Notes: generated by a model from the sequence alone, not told the origin. Numbered from the stretch's first letter, positions 10,991-23,934 are shown. The stretch is DNA of 64,000 nucleotides from Zeus faber (GCA_960531495.1 OY482848.1:29490708-29554707), one strand, 5' to 3'. Numbers and translations: made by a program.

Positions 10991-12512
10991 AAAGCGAATA
11001 GAAGGAAGAGGTAAGTAGAACTGTGATTGTAACACAGATGCTTGGTCATTTTAAGATGTTTAAACCTGCTGCATTTTGCGTCACACATATACCAACTCAT
11101 TGAGAACCCACACCCTTCTTGCCAATTTAGAAAGCAAATTCTTTCTTCATTAACTTTTTGAGGCTTCTTATCTTTACCTTTGGGATTTTGGAAGTTGCCT
11201 CTCTGAACTTCTTAGTGTTCTGGGGCCAGCGTAGGCCTAAATATCCCTTTTGAGGTCTATCTACAATAGAGGGCTATGCACATATTTTGTTGGACTTGAT
11301 TGTATGTATAAAGCAACCAACTGTAGAGTTGTTAGCATGCTAGGTAGCTTGTCAACTAGAAACAACACACACTAGGGTAATGTCATACTCAATCTAGTCG
11401 TGCCTCACAACTCGTGTTTGTCGATGTGCAACAATTTCATTTCTAGCCGTGCAGAATTGTGAAATAGGAGGATTGACACATCGAATATGATTGCTCTCTA
11501 TTTTCCATTCTACAATGCAATGACCAATGGTTAACAAAGCCCAAATCGCTATGCTATTGGTCGTCTGCACGAAGTGGGAAGTGAACCCACTGATTATGAT
11601 AATTAAAATTGCCGCAAATTATTCCTTTAACAAATGCTCGCTTGACTGGGTTAGTCTTACCATTCCAGTGTCTGTGGAAAGTCTTATTTAGCATATCTTA
11701 TCCACTTATCAAATCATACTTTCTTTTCTAGGTTCTTCACTCCAAAAATGCAGGTGTTGATACCAAAGCCGGACATGGTAGCATTTTGGACATTACTCAT
11801 GATGTTTTACGAAATTGAAAAGGTACTGTTTATTAGCGCTAGGTATTGTTTATAAAAATGATGATACCAGTCCCTTAAAGTGATATCGATACCAAAAGAG
11901 TACCTAATTCAGTGCCTTTTTTCTGCTATACCCCTAATGTTAAGGGAAGCATTCAGTTACCTAAAATGCCACAACTCCAACCAAAGGATTTTTGCAGGAA
12001 TACATTTCAAAATTATTGAACTATCCATTAAATAACTGTACAAGTATCTTGGTACGGTAATTTTAAACAAATAGCCTGTACAGGAGGAATGATAACAGCA
12101 CAAAACCTTCCACTGCTCATATGGACACCTGACTGTTGTTTCAAGACAGACTTGAAAAATTGTGAACCTATCGTTTAACAGCCAACCATACATTGCGTCA
12201 GATCAAAAAATGCTTGCAGTGATTGCCTGGCGTGTAACTGCTACGGAAGTGAATCAATCACTTGTCTCATTATATGGAAAAACTTTGGCTGCGAGTATAA
12301 CCATACAAATAGTCTTTTTTCTAGATCGGGGTACAAAAATGATTGAATGCAGGTATCGTTTGACTGGAGAAGTTTCGATACTACTTGGTATTCGGTTATT
12401 TTAGATGATACCTTTAAAGGTATTGAGTACCAATACCCAGCCCTGCTGTTTGTCTGTCTGCAGGTGGCTTTAAGTGTTGCTCATTATGTTCACCTTGTCT
12501 AGATCTTGTCTA
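10991..12512. other. Upstream region or intron of the ART gene, MITE-like sequence
   Basis: No coding exon is recognised. Two stretches (about 11,745-11,900 and 12,320-12,445) carry GATACC/GGTATC-rich sequence of the kind found at the ends of hAT-like fish MITEs, on opposite strands. A 5' exon with a signal peptide for the ADP-ribosyltransferase should lie here or further left, but I could not identify it. Confidence 0.35.
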
Positions 12513-12584
12513 TTTTTTTTTTTTTTTTTTTTTTTTTTTGTATCTATGGTTTCTGATGCTGTGTTAAACTTTGGCAGATTTCAG

Positions 12585-13348
12585 CTGGTACAGGCCAAAA
12601 TCCTTATGTTCCACTGGATATGGCTCTGGACTCTGTTGACGATATGTATGCTGGTTGCAAAGGCTCAATGGAACGAAAGGTGAAAAAGGAATACCTTGCG
12701 ACTGAAAGAAACAAAGACCAAAAATTTTCAACAGCCTGGATGGAGGCAGAACAATTTTACAACAAAAGATTTAAGGGCAGAAATGGAAAAAGGCCTGCCA
12801 ACGGACTGGGGAAAGAACAGATTATGGCTATTTATGTGTACACCCTGGGCAAGCCAAACGTCTACCTTGAGTTCAACGATGCTGTTCGTACCCAGAAATC
12901 AAAGTACAAGACTGCTTTCAAGTTCCACACCCTCCACTTCTACCTGACGGACGCTGTTCAAACTCTCAACAGTCGCGAATCCGATGCAGAGCGATGTCTG
13001 ACAGGTTATCGCAGGGTGAACACCTCCTTCACCCAGACAGAAGTTCTAAATAGGGAGATTCGATTTGGTTCCTTTACCTCCAGTTCTATGGGTCAATACC
13101 CGAGTGCCGACCGATTTGGAGAGAAATCCTGCTTTGAGATCTTCACCTGCACCGGAGCTGACGTCTCCCTCTTTTCCAAAATGGGAGAGGTTGAACGAGA
13201 GCTGTTGATTCCCCCCTATGAGGTCTTTAAAGTCACAGAGCTCAAGAGGAGGTCCGCGGAGAAGAGTCTACCTTGTGAGGTGGTCTATAAAATGAAGAGC
13301 TCACACAGAATTGTTTCCAATCTCAACTGTGCTTTATTCTCGCCTTAA
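12585..13348 (+). CDS. Ecto-ADP-ribosyltransferase (NAD+:arginine type), catalytic last exon
   Basis: Enzymes of this family (ARTC) transfer ADP-ribose from NAD+ to arginine on cell-surface or secreted proteins. The exon follows an acceptor CAG at 12,582-12,584 and is open to TAA at 13,346-13,348. An ATG at 12,620 lies inside the exon, but the reading frame continues upstream to the acceptor (GTGQNPYVPLDMAL), so that ATG is probably not the start. Numbering from it: N-terminal family signature LDMALDSVDDMY..C; the catalytic Arg in GYRRVN (residue 131); the Ser motif RFGSFTSSS (148-156); the EXE motif ERE (192-194) followed by LLIPPYEVFKV. All of the R-S-EXE residues needed for arginine-specific transfer are present. 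The protein ends SNLNCALFSP with no hydrophobic tail, so a GPI anchor is not evident. A poly(T) run (12,513-12,539) lies upstream of the acceptor. The exon with the signal peptide is not found; the gene could be a partial copy. Confidence 0.85.
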
Positions 13349-13560
13349 AATACACAGGCAATAGCCCTAAGAATTTATATAAGAAATTGTCTTGTCTTAA
13401 ACCTCTACAGTATTTGCATTTTTGAAGAAATGAGGATTTGTAAAAATGCTATATTTAAAAGTGATAAGCGCTCAAGGTTTTAAATGAGTTTGAAGAGCAG
13501 GAACTTCAAATCAGTGATTGTTGGTTGAAATAAAAAAATGCATAAAAGACAAATGACCAG
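13349..13560 (+). promoter_or_regulatory. 3' UTR of ART gene with polyadenylation signal
   Basis: AATAAA at 13,529-13,534 lies about 180 bases after the stop, followed by an A-rich run. Confidence 0.5.
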
Positions 13561-15419
13561 TGAACTCATTATTTGTGACTTTTACAATGTTTTGTAGCAA
13601 TACCAACCTCGTATATCAAAAGTATGGTAGCCCTGAGAGCTCAACACGCTGCAACATATAAAACACATGCAACTGGACAAAACAATGTCTTCAACATGAC
13701 AACACCTGCGCCGCATTAAGAAAACGTGCTGAAAATCCAGATGTGTGGAATACTGAAATGCTTAAAAAAAAAAATTTAAAATAATTACGCATTAACCGGA
13801 AACACAATTACTGAAGTGAGCCACACCGATTTATCCGACATAAATTAAAAGTTTTTTTGTCCTGTATTAGTTTTACAAATAACCTCGATCTGCAACTATC
13901 AGACCAATCGTGCCACACAATTGGTCTGTTTTCACTTCGTTTGTCTAATTGCATGTGTTTTCTTAAGTTACAGTGCATTGAGCTCTCAGCGCCACTGTAG
14001 GAAAAATGTCAGATGTACCTGCAATGCCTTTGATAAAGTGTTTCCCATCTTCCTAATTACCTAAATTATTGCATGTTTGTCACACTGAATGATTTCAGGT
14101 CTTAAGAAATTGTGACCCATTTCTAAAATTGCCAGGAACAGCCAAATAAGTTGAAAGAAAAAACCTTTCTTGAAGGAAAAATAAGAATTTTCCAGATTTG
14201 TGGAAAATTCTCAATCTCAATGTATTTTCAAAACAGTTTGATTTATAAATAGTAAAATGTTAAACCGTGGAGTTAAACATTCCCGTTAGATTACAGGGGG
14301 AAACACAGTTCACTTACCAAGACGCTGAAGAGTGAACAATGCCAATCAGAGACAGATCAAAATCATATCTTGGACCTTAATCTGACCAGTGTGACAGATC
14401 CAAGTCAGTGCAAGCAGCTCGTTCTGGACTACATTATCCGTGATGAGTCAGTTCTGACAGCGATGCTGAATCTGATAGCGGCGTTATCCCGGACTTGCAG
14501 AATATTTCAAACAGCGGTTTCAACCTGAATGTGACAACATAATATTTTCAAGAACCATCGGAGAAGACCGATTATACGCCTGCTGGAAGAAGTTGATGAA
14601 GTGAGTTCAGGTTGGTGATGCAAATAATGACCAAATAGCAAGCGCAAGATTCTCAAGTTTACCTGCAAATGCGGCCAGGGGCGAAAAGAAAATGACAGGC
14701 TTGACCAGGAATCATGCACAAAGAAACTGGATCCTGATTTTTATCTATAGATCACACTACATGATAGAAGCCTTAAAGCGGGAAACAGACATGTTATCAT
14801 GGGGCAGCTATTCTGCAATGGGAGACGCAGTGAAATGACTTCAGACAACAAGAAAATGCCAACCAAAAGAGAGGCAGTGGACCCAGTACTCAGTGGATGG
14901 TGTACAAATCTGCAGAGCTTTGTTTCTCTTCGTTCACAGGTAATTGTAATGACTTTTATCATGACGCTGGCATCCTGTTATGGGCTTAAGCCTTATCTGT
15001 AGCTAACATATTGATGTGCATATTTCCTGCTAAATGGGATGCATTTTTCGCAATTTTATTAACAGAATTGGCAAGGTGTCTTCTGGAGGCAAGGAGACCA
15101 GATTCCAGCTGCTCTGACGTCCATGCCCTGCCCACCAGAGATGCACTTCCTGTTATGCCGCTGACTGGACAGAGCCAGACAGAGCTACCTCTTCCACAAG
15201 ATCAGAGAGTTCTATGATGATGATGCCCAGGACATCACCTGCCCAGCACCACCAGTCGGAAGAGGCGGCCCCAAACAGGCTCTCAGGGTGTAGCTCGGGT
15301 AGGGGTGTGGTTAGCCCACATAATAACTCCAAGAACTTTGACGATATTTGGCATATGCACATTTATGTATTAAATGACACACAGAGCTTGATATACAAAG
15401 ACTTATATTGTTAGTAGAC
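13561..15419. other. Intergenic, weak coding-like fragments only
   Basis: Short stretches near 14,300-14,600 (acidic Ser/Asp-rich conceptual peptide) and 15,060-15,300 look compositionally like old coding DNA, but I recognise no domain. They could be remains of a DNA transposon. Nothing here can be called a gene. Confidence 0.3.
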
Positions 15420-15870
15420 TGTACATGTAGTGTTGTCCGCAGTTTAAACTCTTAAATAATTCCACTTTTATAAAGCATGTATATTCTTATTGTTGAATAA
15501 AAGCTTTTTTTTTTTTTCAAGACAAAAGATGCTGATCACACTGTTCAACATTCCCTCAAAACACAACAATGCAGAGATTGCCCCTTTCAGCAGGCCATGC
15601 GACAATGTTAGTCCTCCAACCCCATTTGCAGTCTGGGAGCTGGCTGAATGAAGCCAAGTGTGGGGGAAACTTTGGAGGTGATAATCTCAGAATCCGTTTG
15701 CCACACCCTTGTCATAGATTTAAAAATATTTTCTTGATTGCACAAGTATCTTGTTTTGAAGCTCTGATTCTTCACTTTCAAATGATGCGAAAGGGGGGGG
15801 GGGGGGGGAAGGAAAAGCCACCAAATGTACCTAAAGTACACGGTGGGTCACAATTGTAATTGGACAAACG
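15420..15870. repeat. Dispersed repeat R1, copy 2
   Basis: This is the partner of 4020-4425, with the same landmarks in the same order and orientation. It carries a poly(T) run at 15,507-15,519 and a poly(G) run near 15,795-15,808 that the first copy lacks. Confidence 0.6.
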
Positions 15871-18800
15871 GAACCCATGACACATTTTTGAAATGATTTT
15901 ACATAACGCCACTAATTTGGAAAAAGTAATTCTGGGGTGGGGGGACTGATTGCACCACATTTTAGCAGCTAACTGCCACCAGAGTCTTTCTGATGTAGTT
16001 TCTGGATGATTTTGATGTGTTTGATGAAGGAGTGACCGCTGACTTGATTCAAATAATTTCATTAAGCAAATCAGCATCAAACCAGACTTGCCTAGGACGT
16101 CCAGGAGAGAACAAAGCCGGAAGTATTTTCTGCTGATCGGCCTCGGCACTTGCTTTTAATAGCTGTACAGAGATAACATACCACATCTGGTTCCAATCCA
16201 TAGGTGTCAGCTCAGCCTCTGTCTTGCCATAATTCTAAACATTTTCGCTTCTCTCCTCGCTGGGCCTCCAATGTACACACTCTAAAGTTGACTTTCTCCG
16301 TGTAACTTTCGAAGTAACATACGTCAATATTATTACCGCACTATATCTCAGCTTTGAGAGCTATTGACCTATTCATCTCACACCTTCCAGACACCTCACT
16401 GACAACTCTCAAATTTACTTTAAAATGATCTTCATCTTGCATTATTTAAGTTTGGAGTCTGGGCTCTACTGCTCATCACTCCTGGAATGGAACAACAAAC
16501 AGGCGTACTTAATTAGCCAGAAATATGGGAGTGATGCGCGATTCTCCCCATAGAGTAGAGGAGTAGAGCCCAACAGGGGCTTCAGGGGAGGTGGAGGGAG
16601 CGCAGGTAGGGTAGGGGGGACTGGCTGATTAAATAGGACCTGTAAGGGCATGAAATGTTGTGGCGCCGTCAAGTTGTGTCAGAATTATCTCGGCGTCGTT
16701 TCACATCTTTTGTGGAGGATTTATAGCCGACTTCACCTGATAACCTTAGTGGAAGATGAAACAATGGTTTAAAAATAAGCAATGAGTGTAAAGACATTTT
16801 CTGGGCAGGTTGAGGAAAGAACCAAAAAGAACTTTTTTTAAAAGCCACTTGTTCCACTCTTTTACCAGTAAGGTCTTGCACGGCCTCAAAGTCTGAGATG
16901 GCAGATTGCAATAACACAGGGGAAGAACCTTGAGTTGAACATTTGATCAGAGATGCATCTTTAAGATTGTGGTTGATTGGGCTAGATAATTTAAATAAAA
17001 TACATAGTTATCCACTTGTTTTAATCACCACATGATATAAGCTTCTCCACTGGGGATTTTAAGTCTTAGAATGCTACATAATTGTGGAGACAGTACACAA
17101 TAGTTGGAATTGTTAAAGTTTGAATTTAGATGTATTAAAATGTAATTTTGACAAGTTTTTCTTTAAATGCGTCAGATATAGTAATGCGTTTGACAAACTC
17201 CAAAATGTGTGCTTCTTATTTGTTCTTGGAGTTTCCATGCTGAAGATGCAATGGAAGCAGCTTTGCTCAAAATACCCTTTGGAACCCCAAAGGAACTGCA
17301 TACGGATGTCGGTGTAGGTAGCCTTCCAATCTAGATGTCACTAAATGTAGTCAAATCGTATCATGTTAGTTTGACAAGATGTGTGGTATAATTTTCTCCC
17401 CAGAATGCCGGCGGAACGAATCCTTATCCGTTTGATACCCCATTGAGTTTGTACAAGGCAGCAAAGAATGGTTGGTGGTTAATTGAAATCAGTTAAGACT
17501 TGTAGGTGTATAGCCATGTAAATCTTTTCGACAAAGTTCAGCAATACTGCTTGTAACCAGAAATACAAAACCTAAAAAGTACATGACCACCTTCCTTTAC
17601 CAGGCTGTCCACTTCTGTATTTGTTGACAGATAATTATTTCATAAAAGATGAACCAGTGTCGCACTATTTTCCATAGAAATTAGTCCTTCACTCAAAAAA
17701 ATAAGCTCTTAATTGTCTCTTGTATGGGTGGATACCCCTGTATTCTGAAACTATACAGTATAAGTTGCTATTTTTCAAGATGTTGAAAAATAGTTAACCC
17801 TGGATGAAAAAATAAACCTAATAAACATGCAACTTAAAGTATTTGGTAGATGGCATACTTTTTTCTTTGTTTACATCTGTTCAGAAAAGTAGATGCAAAA
17901 AAAAAAACCTGTCAATCTGTTACTTAAAATACACAAGTGACAAGGCATTGGACTTACTACTAAACAAGCTAAGGAGGTGATGCGAGAGACCCATTAGCGA
18001 TAATGCTGTATTCTATTGATGTCAGGACTTGCATACAGCAATGGTTTTGCTTATTTTTATCCATCATAAAATTGAGTATAGTTTTCTCTGATGATTGAAT
18101 ATAACCATGATTAAAAATTATTTTGCATAAAATGGAACGCATGTAAGCAAAGAAGCCCCTGAAGACTCTTCAGGTGAAATTCACGTTTGGGACTTGATTA
18201 TGACGTGATTATGTAGTGGAAAGTTATTTAATGTGCTCAGAAAATCTGTTGCGCAACAGATTGTTTTTGTTATTGAACTAAGGATCTGAGTTTAACTTAA
18301 ACGGAATACTGGTAAATGGAATACTCTTTAAGAGAAAAACACATTTCACGGCTAGACATTTTAAGAAGGGTATGTGTCCATGTGTTATTTCCAGTCTTGT
18401 CCACTGCAGAGACACTCAGATATTTCTATAATAAAGAATCTTGAATTTATGGACCTTATCATAGGTGATTTCCCCCCTCCCCCCACACCTACTTGAAAAA
18501 AGGGCAAGTAGGAATTCCGAGTTGGAATATCAAAGCAGATTACTATAAACTTCAGTTTATAGATATAACAGACCTGATGTCACAGCAAAAATTGCAGCAC
18601 ACACTTAACAGTGCATAAATTGATTTGAAAACATGTCTTTACTTCAATCTTAACTACTCTAATTGTAGCTCCTGTGCAGATGCTTGCTCACAAGCTTGCA
18701 AAAAAAACAATCAATGCTGATATCCATGGTTTCCCAATCAAAGCCAATTGGATGCGTTTAGCTCGGAATGCAACATAATTACAAATGAGACATAGCTGGT

Positions 18801-18888
18801 GGAGAGGGAGAGCTACAAGCAGATGTGTTTAACACACTTAACAACATCTTCAGAACAGGGGAGGTCATACGCAGGAACAGGCCCTGAC
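15871..18888. other. Intergenic, about 3 kb with nothing recognised
   Basis: AT-rich DNA. Open frames are below 125 codons and none has a recognisable motif. Some start codons sit in plausible context, but no splice-linked frames could be assembled. Confidence 0.4.
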
Positions 18889-19364
18889 TTTTTTTTTTTT
18901 TTAACCTGTGCTGTCAGCATGCTGGGTATACAACAGAGTATTTGTATGCCCTTGCATCTAGGACAAAGTTTGTCTGCAAGTGGAGTTAAAGTTCTCAACC
19001 TGCTCACTCTGTATTAATTCTTAAATCACCAAGAACTGCTGCAATAACTCTGTCCTGTGGATGACCTGTAGAATGACAAGAGCACAGTTTTTGGTTACAG
19101 AGAACTACCCCCAACCCCAACTCTTTGGAGAATTATTCATCATGTTTGGGTCTATTTACAACTGATCACAACTCCAAGAGTGGGAAAATCACAACGGGTG
19201 AGATAAATGAACATAGAAACAAACCACATTTAGAGAAACAAATATTGGACGACATGTCTTGAAAAAAAGTTAATTGGGTCCAGGAAAACGAACCACAACT
19301 GGTCACATGGCCTCTTCCTGTCAAAGTTATGGCAGAAAATGAGGAGGGTGCTGGGGTGCACTCG

Positions 19365-19412
<48 letters not shown>

Positions 19413-19930
19413 GGTGTAGAAGGTCAGTATTACGTCACGGCGCCTTCGAGCAGTGGAAAGGGCCCGGATGCCCCCTGAACTCGCAGCCCTGTAGACACCC
19501 TACGGCTGCAGGAAAGCCCTGAGTACCCTGCCCTGCGGCCACAGGAGACCCCCGGGCTCCCAGAGAAGCCAGAGGACCGTGGAGCAACGCCCAGCCCCGA
19601 GGAGCATTACCCAGTCCCAGGGAGCACGAGGAGACCCCACACCCCAGAGGTGCACACATACAACCAACCTCGAGATGCACAGAACCCGGCCGCGGGTGCA
19701 AGGCACAGACCACAGGCCCGGATCCCGCCCCACGGCGACAGACCAAGCACCGCCCGAGCTGCCCGCCCCACGGGCGAGCCGGGGGACTTCCATGCCCACC
19801 CACAACCCGCGCAAGGGGGAGGCCCGCCCCACTGCAGCCGACCAGACACCCCACCCACCGTGAGTGCCAAATGGGGCACTGGAGAGCACCTCGATGTTAC
19901 CCCCCCCCCCCACCAGATATACAGGCCCAC
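18889..19930 (-). mobile_element. Poly(A)-tailed retroposon copy 2 with GC-rich 5' part
   Basis: The poly(T) at 18,889-18,902 (minus-strand poly(A) tail) is followed by sequence matching 788-1060. It is then interrupted by about 270 bases with a GT microsatellite (19,367-19,408), and followed by a GC-rich block (19,440-19,920) related to 1080-1320. Long open frames in the GC-rich block on both strands reflect low stop-codon density and show no domain. Confidence 0.55.
19367..19408. repeat. (GT)n microsatellite
   Basis: About 21 uninterrupted GT units inside retroposon copy 2. Confidence 0.95.
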
Positions 19931-20925
19931 CACCAGCCTGTTAAAATTCACTTGCACCCGTCTTGCCCTGCAGACCCTGGTCCGGTGGAGTGTTGTTCGG
20001 AGTAGGTTGGTGTGCGAGTGTATATGTTCTTAGCTAATATGAGCGGACGAGAAGCACGCTTGGGCAGGAGCGTGACAGGCAAGATGGCAGCTGCCCGCCC
20101 CATCCCCACCCACATAGCTTGCGACCCGCCCATCCCACAAGTCCTCGGTCTACACCACGTTCCAAATTATTATACAAATTGGATTCAAGTGTCATAAACA
20201 TTACATTTTTTGTTGTTCAATAATACTCATGGATGGTATTGTGTCTCAGGGCTCTTTGGATCACTGAAATCAATCTCAGACACCTGTGATAATTAGTTTG
20301 CCAGGTGACCCCAATTAAAGGAAAACTACTGAAGGACGTTCCACGTTATTGAGGAGGCCACAGGTTTGAAGCAATATGGGAAAGAAAAAGGCTCTCTTTG
20401 ATACCGAAAAGCATCAAATAGTGCAATGCCTTGGACAAGTTATGGAAACATTTGATATTTCACGAAAACTTAAATGTGATCATCGTACTATGAAGAGTTT
20501 TGTGGCTGATTAAGAGCACAAACGGGTTTGTGCATATAAAAGCATAATGAGTAGGGTTTCTGCCAGACAAATTCATCGGATTAAGAGAGCAGCTGCTAAA
20601 ATGCCATTACAAAGCAACAAACAGGTATTTGAAGCTGCTGGTGCCTCTGGAGTCCTGCGAACCTCAAGGTGTAGGATCCCCCAGAGGCTTGCAGTTGTGC
20701 ATAAACCTAGTATTCGGCCACCCCTAACCAATGCTCACAAGCAGAAACGGTTGCAGTGGGCCCAGAAATACATGAAGACTCATTTTCAAACAGTCTTGTT
20801 CACTGATGAGTGCCGTGCAACCCTGGATGGTCCAGATGGATGGAATTTTATTTAGCGAATGCAAAGTCCCCAAGCCAAGCAGTTGCCTCCTGGTCTGCTG
20901 TATGGAGGGTGATGTGTTCCATCAG

Positions 20926-21120
20926 GGGACGGTAGCTCAGGAGGTAGAGCTGGTCGTCTAGTAATCTAAAGGTTGCTGGTTCGATCCTCCTGCTAGCACG
21001 CTGCAGTGTCCTTGAGCAAGACACTTAACCCCTAATTGCTCCTGATGGCTGCGTCCGTCGGTGTTTGAATAATTGTAAGTCGCTTTGGATAAAAGCGTCT
21101 GCTGTAATGTAATGTAATCA
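20926..21120 (+). repeat. tRNA-derived SINE with L2-type tail, copy 1
   Basis: The tRNA-like head contains an A-box-like GGTAGCTCAGGAGGTAGAGC and a B box GGTTCGATCC (20,978-20,987). The body contains the CTTGAGCAAGACACTTAACCCC block. The tail TGTAAGTCGCTTTGGATAAAAG..TCTGCT ends in a (TAATG)n run. The same family lies inverted at 59,562-59,756, and a decayed copy at about 50,655-50,785. Confidence 0.85.
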
Positions 21121-23934
21121 AGTTTGCTCCTCTCCACAAGCACACAGTGGAGTGGGGCTACTGCCCCATTTGTGAAGGCTGGCCAAGCAGGGGCCCATGT
21201 CCAGTCCTGAAGCGATTGAGCGTAGACCATTGTCTCCTTGGGAGGTTGGTGCCAGGGACCTGTTGATTGGGGTCTGACACCAGATGTTTGTTTGGGACCT
21301 TCTTGGACTCCCATTCTGCTTTCCAAGCCAGTTGGATGGCGAAGTCAGCTGGTGGGATGTTTTTCCAAATTGGCAGATGGAAGTCGAGCAGTGGGTGGGT
21401 TGTAGATGTTTGCATGGATTGGTAGTTGGGGAGAATCTTTGACCTTCTGGAGCATCCTTTGAGTGGCTGCTACTCGCCGGATATGTGGAGGGGGAATGTT
21501 TGATAGGACAGGGAGCCAGGTTGTCCCGGTTATGGTTCTCATGGTTGTGTTAAGCTGGGTGTCCACATGGTGTGTGTGGGGTGACCTGGATCAGACAGGG
21601 GCGCAATATTTAGCTGCAGAGTATGCGAGAGCCAGTGCTGAGGTGCGCAGTGTAGAGGCTGCTCCCCCCCCTATTTTGCACCAGCGAGCTTGCAGAGCAG
21701 GTTTTTCCTTGACTTAACCTTAGCTGCCGGAATGCAAGTCTGGTGCTTGAAATGCCAGACCAATGTCATCCGCATAGATGAATTTGCGAGATTTGGTGGA
21801 GGGTAGGTCATTTGTGTAGAGGTTGAACAGAGTTGGAGCTAGAACTGAGCCTTGTGGGAGTCTGTTTGTCTGTCTTCTCCATGCACTTGTGTTCTGACCA
21901 AGGTGAACTCTGAACCTCCGGTTTGTCAGTAGAGTTTGTATTATTGCCGTTGCCCAGGCAGGGAGCGCCTTTGTGAGTTTGAGTAGGAGGCCTTTGGGCC
22001 AGATTGTATCATAGGTGGCTGTGAGGTCGAGGAACACAGTCCCTGTCTTCAGTCTGCTCTCGAAGCCATTTTCGATGGTGGTTAAGGCCAGTACTTGTTC
22101 TCCTGTGCTGCGCTCCTTGCGGAAACCTGCCTGATCCACGCAAAGAATTTCCTCTACTCCTGGAGAGATACTTTGTAGTATTAGGCGTTCCAGGATTTTG
22201 TAGGGAACGCTGAGTAGGAAGATTGGGCGGTAGCCTGCAGGTAGTTTGTGGTCTTTGCCAGGTTTTAAGATGGCAATAACTTTTGCTGTCCGCCATTTCT
22301 TTGGGATCAAGTTCGTATTTATGATCTTGGCATAGAATTGTGTCAGCCAGGTTAGGGCTCGGGGGCCAAGGTGTTTCATGAACTCTGGAGAGATGTTGTC
22401 ATATCCTGCTGTCTTTCCACATTTCAGGCCCTGCAGGACTTTCTCCAGTTCCGCAAAAAGGTTCAGGGTTTCTATGGTCTCTGAGCGCTTTCTTTAGCTC
22501 AGTTGTAACTGCTCTTCCGGTGGGTTTGTCTTGGGTTGCTTTTGCAATAGTCAGTAGGTGGGATGCAACTTGGTTGGGTGTGACAGATGCTCGGTTTTGG
22601 CTGGGGGGCTTCTGTGCAGCTCCTAGACGGCGGATGAGGCTCCAACATTTCCTGCTAGAGTGTGTGAAGTTCAGGTCAGCTACTGTCTCCTCCCATTTCC
22701 TTCGCCGAGCTGTATTTAGCGATTCAATGAGGTGGTCTGCTATGTCAGGGTCCCCTAATGTTTTGTAGGCTTGTAGGAGTGCAGCACTTTCTCCGTCCAG
22801 GCATGGGACGTAGAGGGGTCGGTAGCCTTATGGGATTGCTGAGTGGGCAGCTTTGTAGATGGTGCTGCAGAAGCGGTTGTATGCTTCATCTACAGTGATG
22901 GTGTGGAGTGCTGCGCTCCAGGATTTCACTGTATTTCTTCCAGTTGGCTTTGCGGAAGTTACAGCGCATCTTCCTTGGGCTGTCAATGACTTGGAGGTGT
23001 AGGCCAACGTGTACAAGCAAGGGCCGGTGTTGACTGTGTGGAAAATCGTCAAGAATGAGGATCTGAGCAGGATAGGGCGTTCCATTCAAAGAGCTGACCC
23101 AACACAGGTCAGGAGAGTAGTCTTTTTTCCACCTGGCGGAGTGGAAGGTTCCTCTTTGTTTGGGATCATGTATCAGAACAAGGTCATTTCTAGATGCCCA
23201 GTCTGAAACTGCCTCTCCATCACTATCCACTACTGGATATCCCCAGTCATGGTTGTGGCTGTTGAAATCCCCCACAAGGATGGCAGGGTGGGGTAGGGTG
23301 GGTAGGACCTGCAGACCCCAGTTGGCACGGGGGCTTGTACACATTGACAATGTTGAAACCACCAATAGTTATGGTATCAGAGAATTGTGTTGTTGTCAAG
23401 TGATTTGCTTCAGCTATGTCAGAACGCACATAGGTGGCACGTCCATGTTTGGCATGCGGAGCTTAACACAGGAGGTCGAAGCCATTGATGTTGTAGCGGC
23501 CTGCTTCCTCTGTGCCAATGTGAGTCTCTTGGAGGCAGATAATGTCAATCGAGTGTTGGGAGGCGAGGACTTGGATGAGGCTTCGCTTGGCTGCAGAAAG
23601 GCCTTCGACGTTTAGTTGTAGTATTCGAAGGGCAGGTCCCACTGCAAGGTGCTCTTGAGGCTGTCTGCTGGTGGCTTTGGGATTGTGACTAGGATTCGTT
23701 GACTTGGATTTTTGACAGGCGTCGTCTCTTAGAATTTAGTCTACTGGGAGGATCATTTGCTTCCCCAGGCGGGCCCGGGTACTGACGGGGGGCGTGACGT
23801 GAACGCTGATCCATTGTCCCCCGGATGAAGTAGTGGATGGTTGGTGGATGGCCACCATGTCCCAACAAGGCTGCAACGTCAGCAAGGAGGTGCGGGAGTC
23901 ATGTCTTGGGCCGGAATCATGGGGAGAGAGCTGG
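21121..23934 (-). mobile_element. I/Nimb-like non-LTR retrotransposon (LINE), decayed
   Basis: Minus strand, 5' to 3'. Endonuclease fragment (about 23,365-22,886, with VGDFNSHNHDWG and a following SPDLCW stretch) matches an apurinic endonuclease-type domain. Reverse transcriptase (22,379-21,720) has KVIAILKPGKD, YRPI.LLS, QAGFRKERST, LPQGSVLAP..FNLYTNDLP and the catalytic FIYADD. A C-terminal region (21,566-21,132) includes LNRFRTGHG.LLGQPSQMGQ, typical of the end of I, Nimb or related LINE proteins. At least four frame breaks. The sequence stops abruptly where the SINE begins, so the 3' end is missing. The LINE lies within the Tc1 transposon. Confidence 0.8.

Noticed and set aside
14300..15330. 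Possible decayed host exons or transposase
   Set aside because: Some coding-like composition, but no motif, splice structure or repeat partner that I could defend.
19435..20133. Overlapping open frames up to 139 codons on both strands
   Set aside because: Same GC-rich repeat; repetitive Gly/Pro/Arg composition and no recognisable family.
20926..21000. Possible tRNA gene
   Set aside because: A and B boxes are present but acceptor stems do not pair and it continues into a SINE body and tail.
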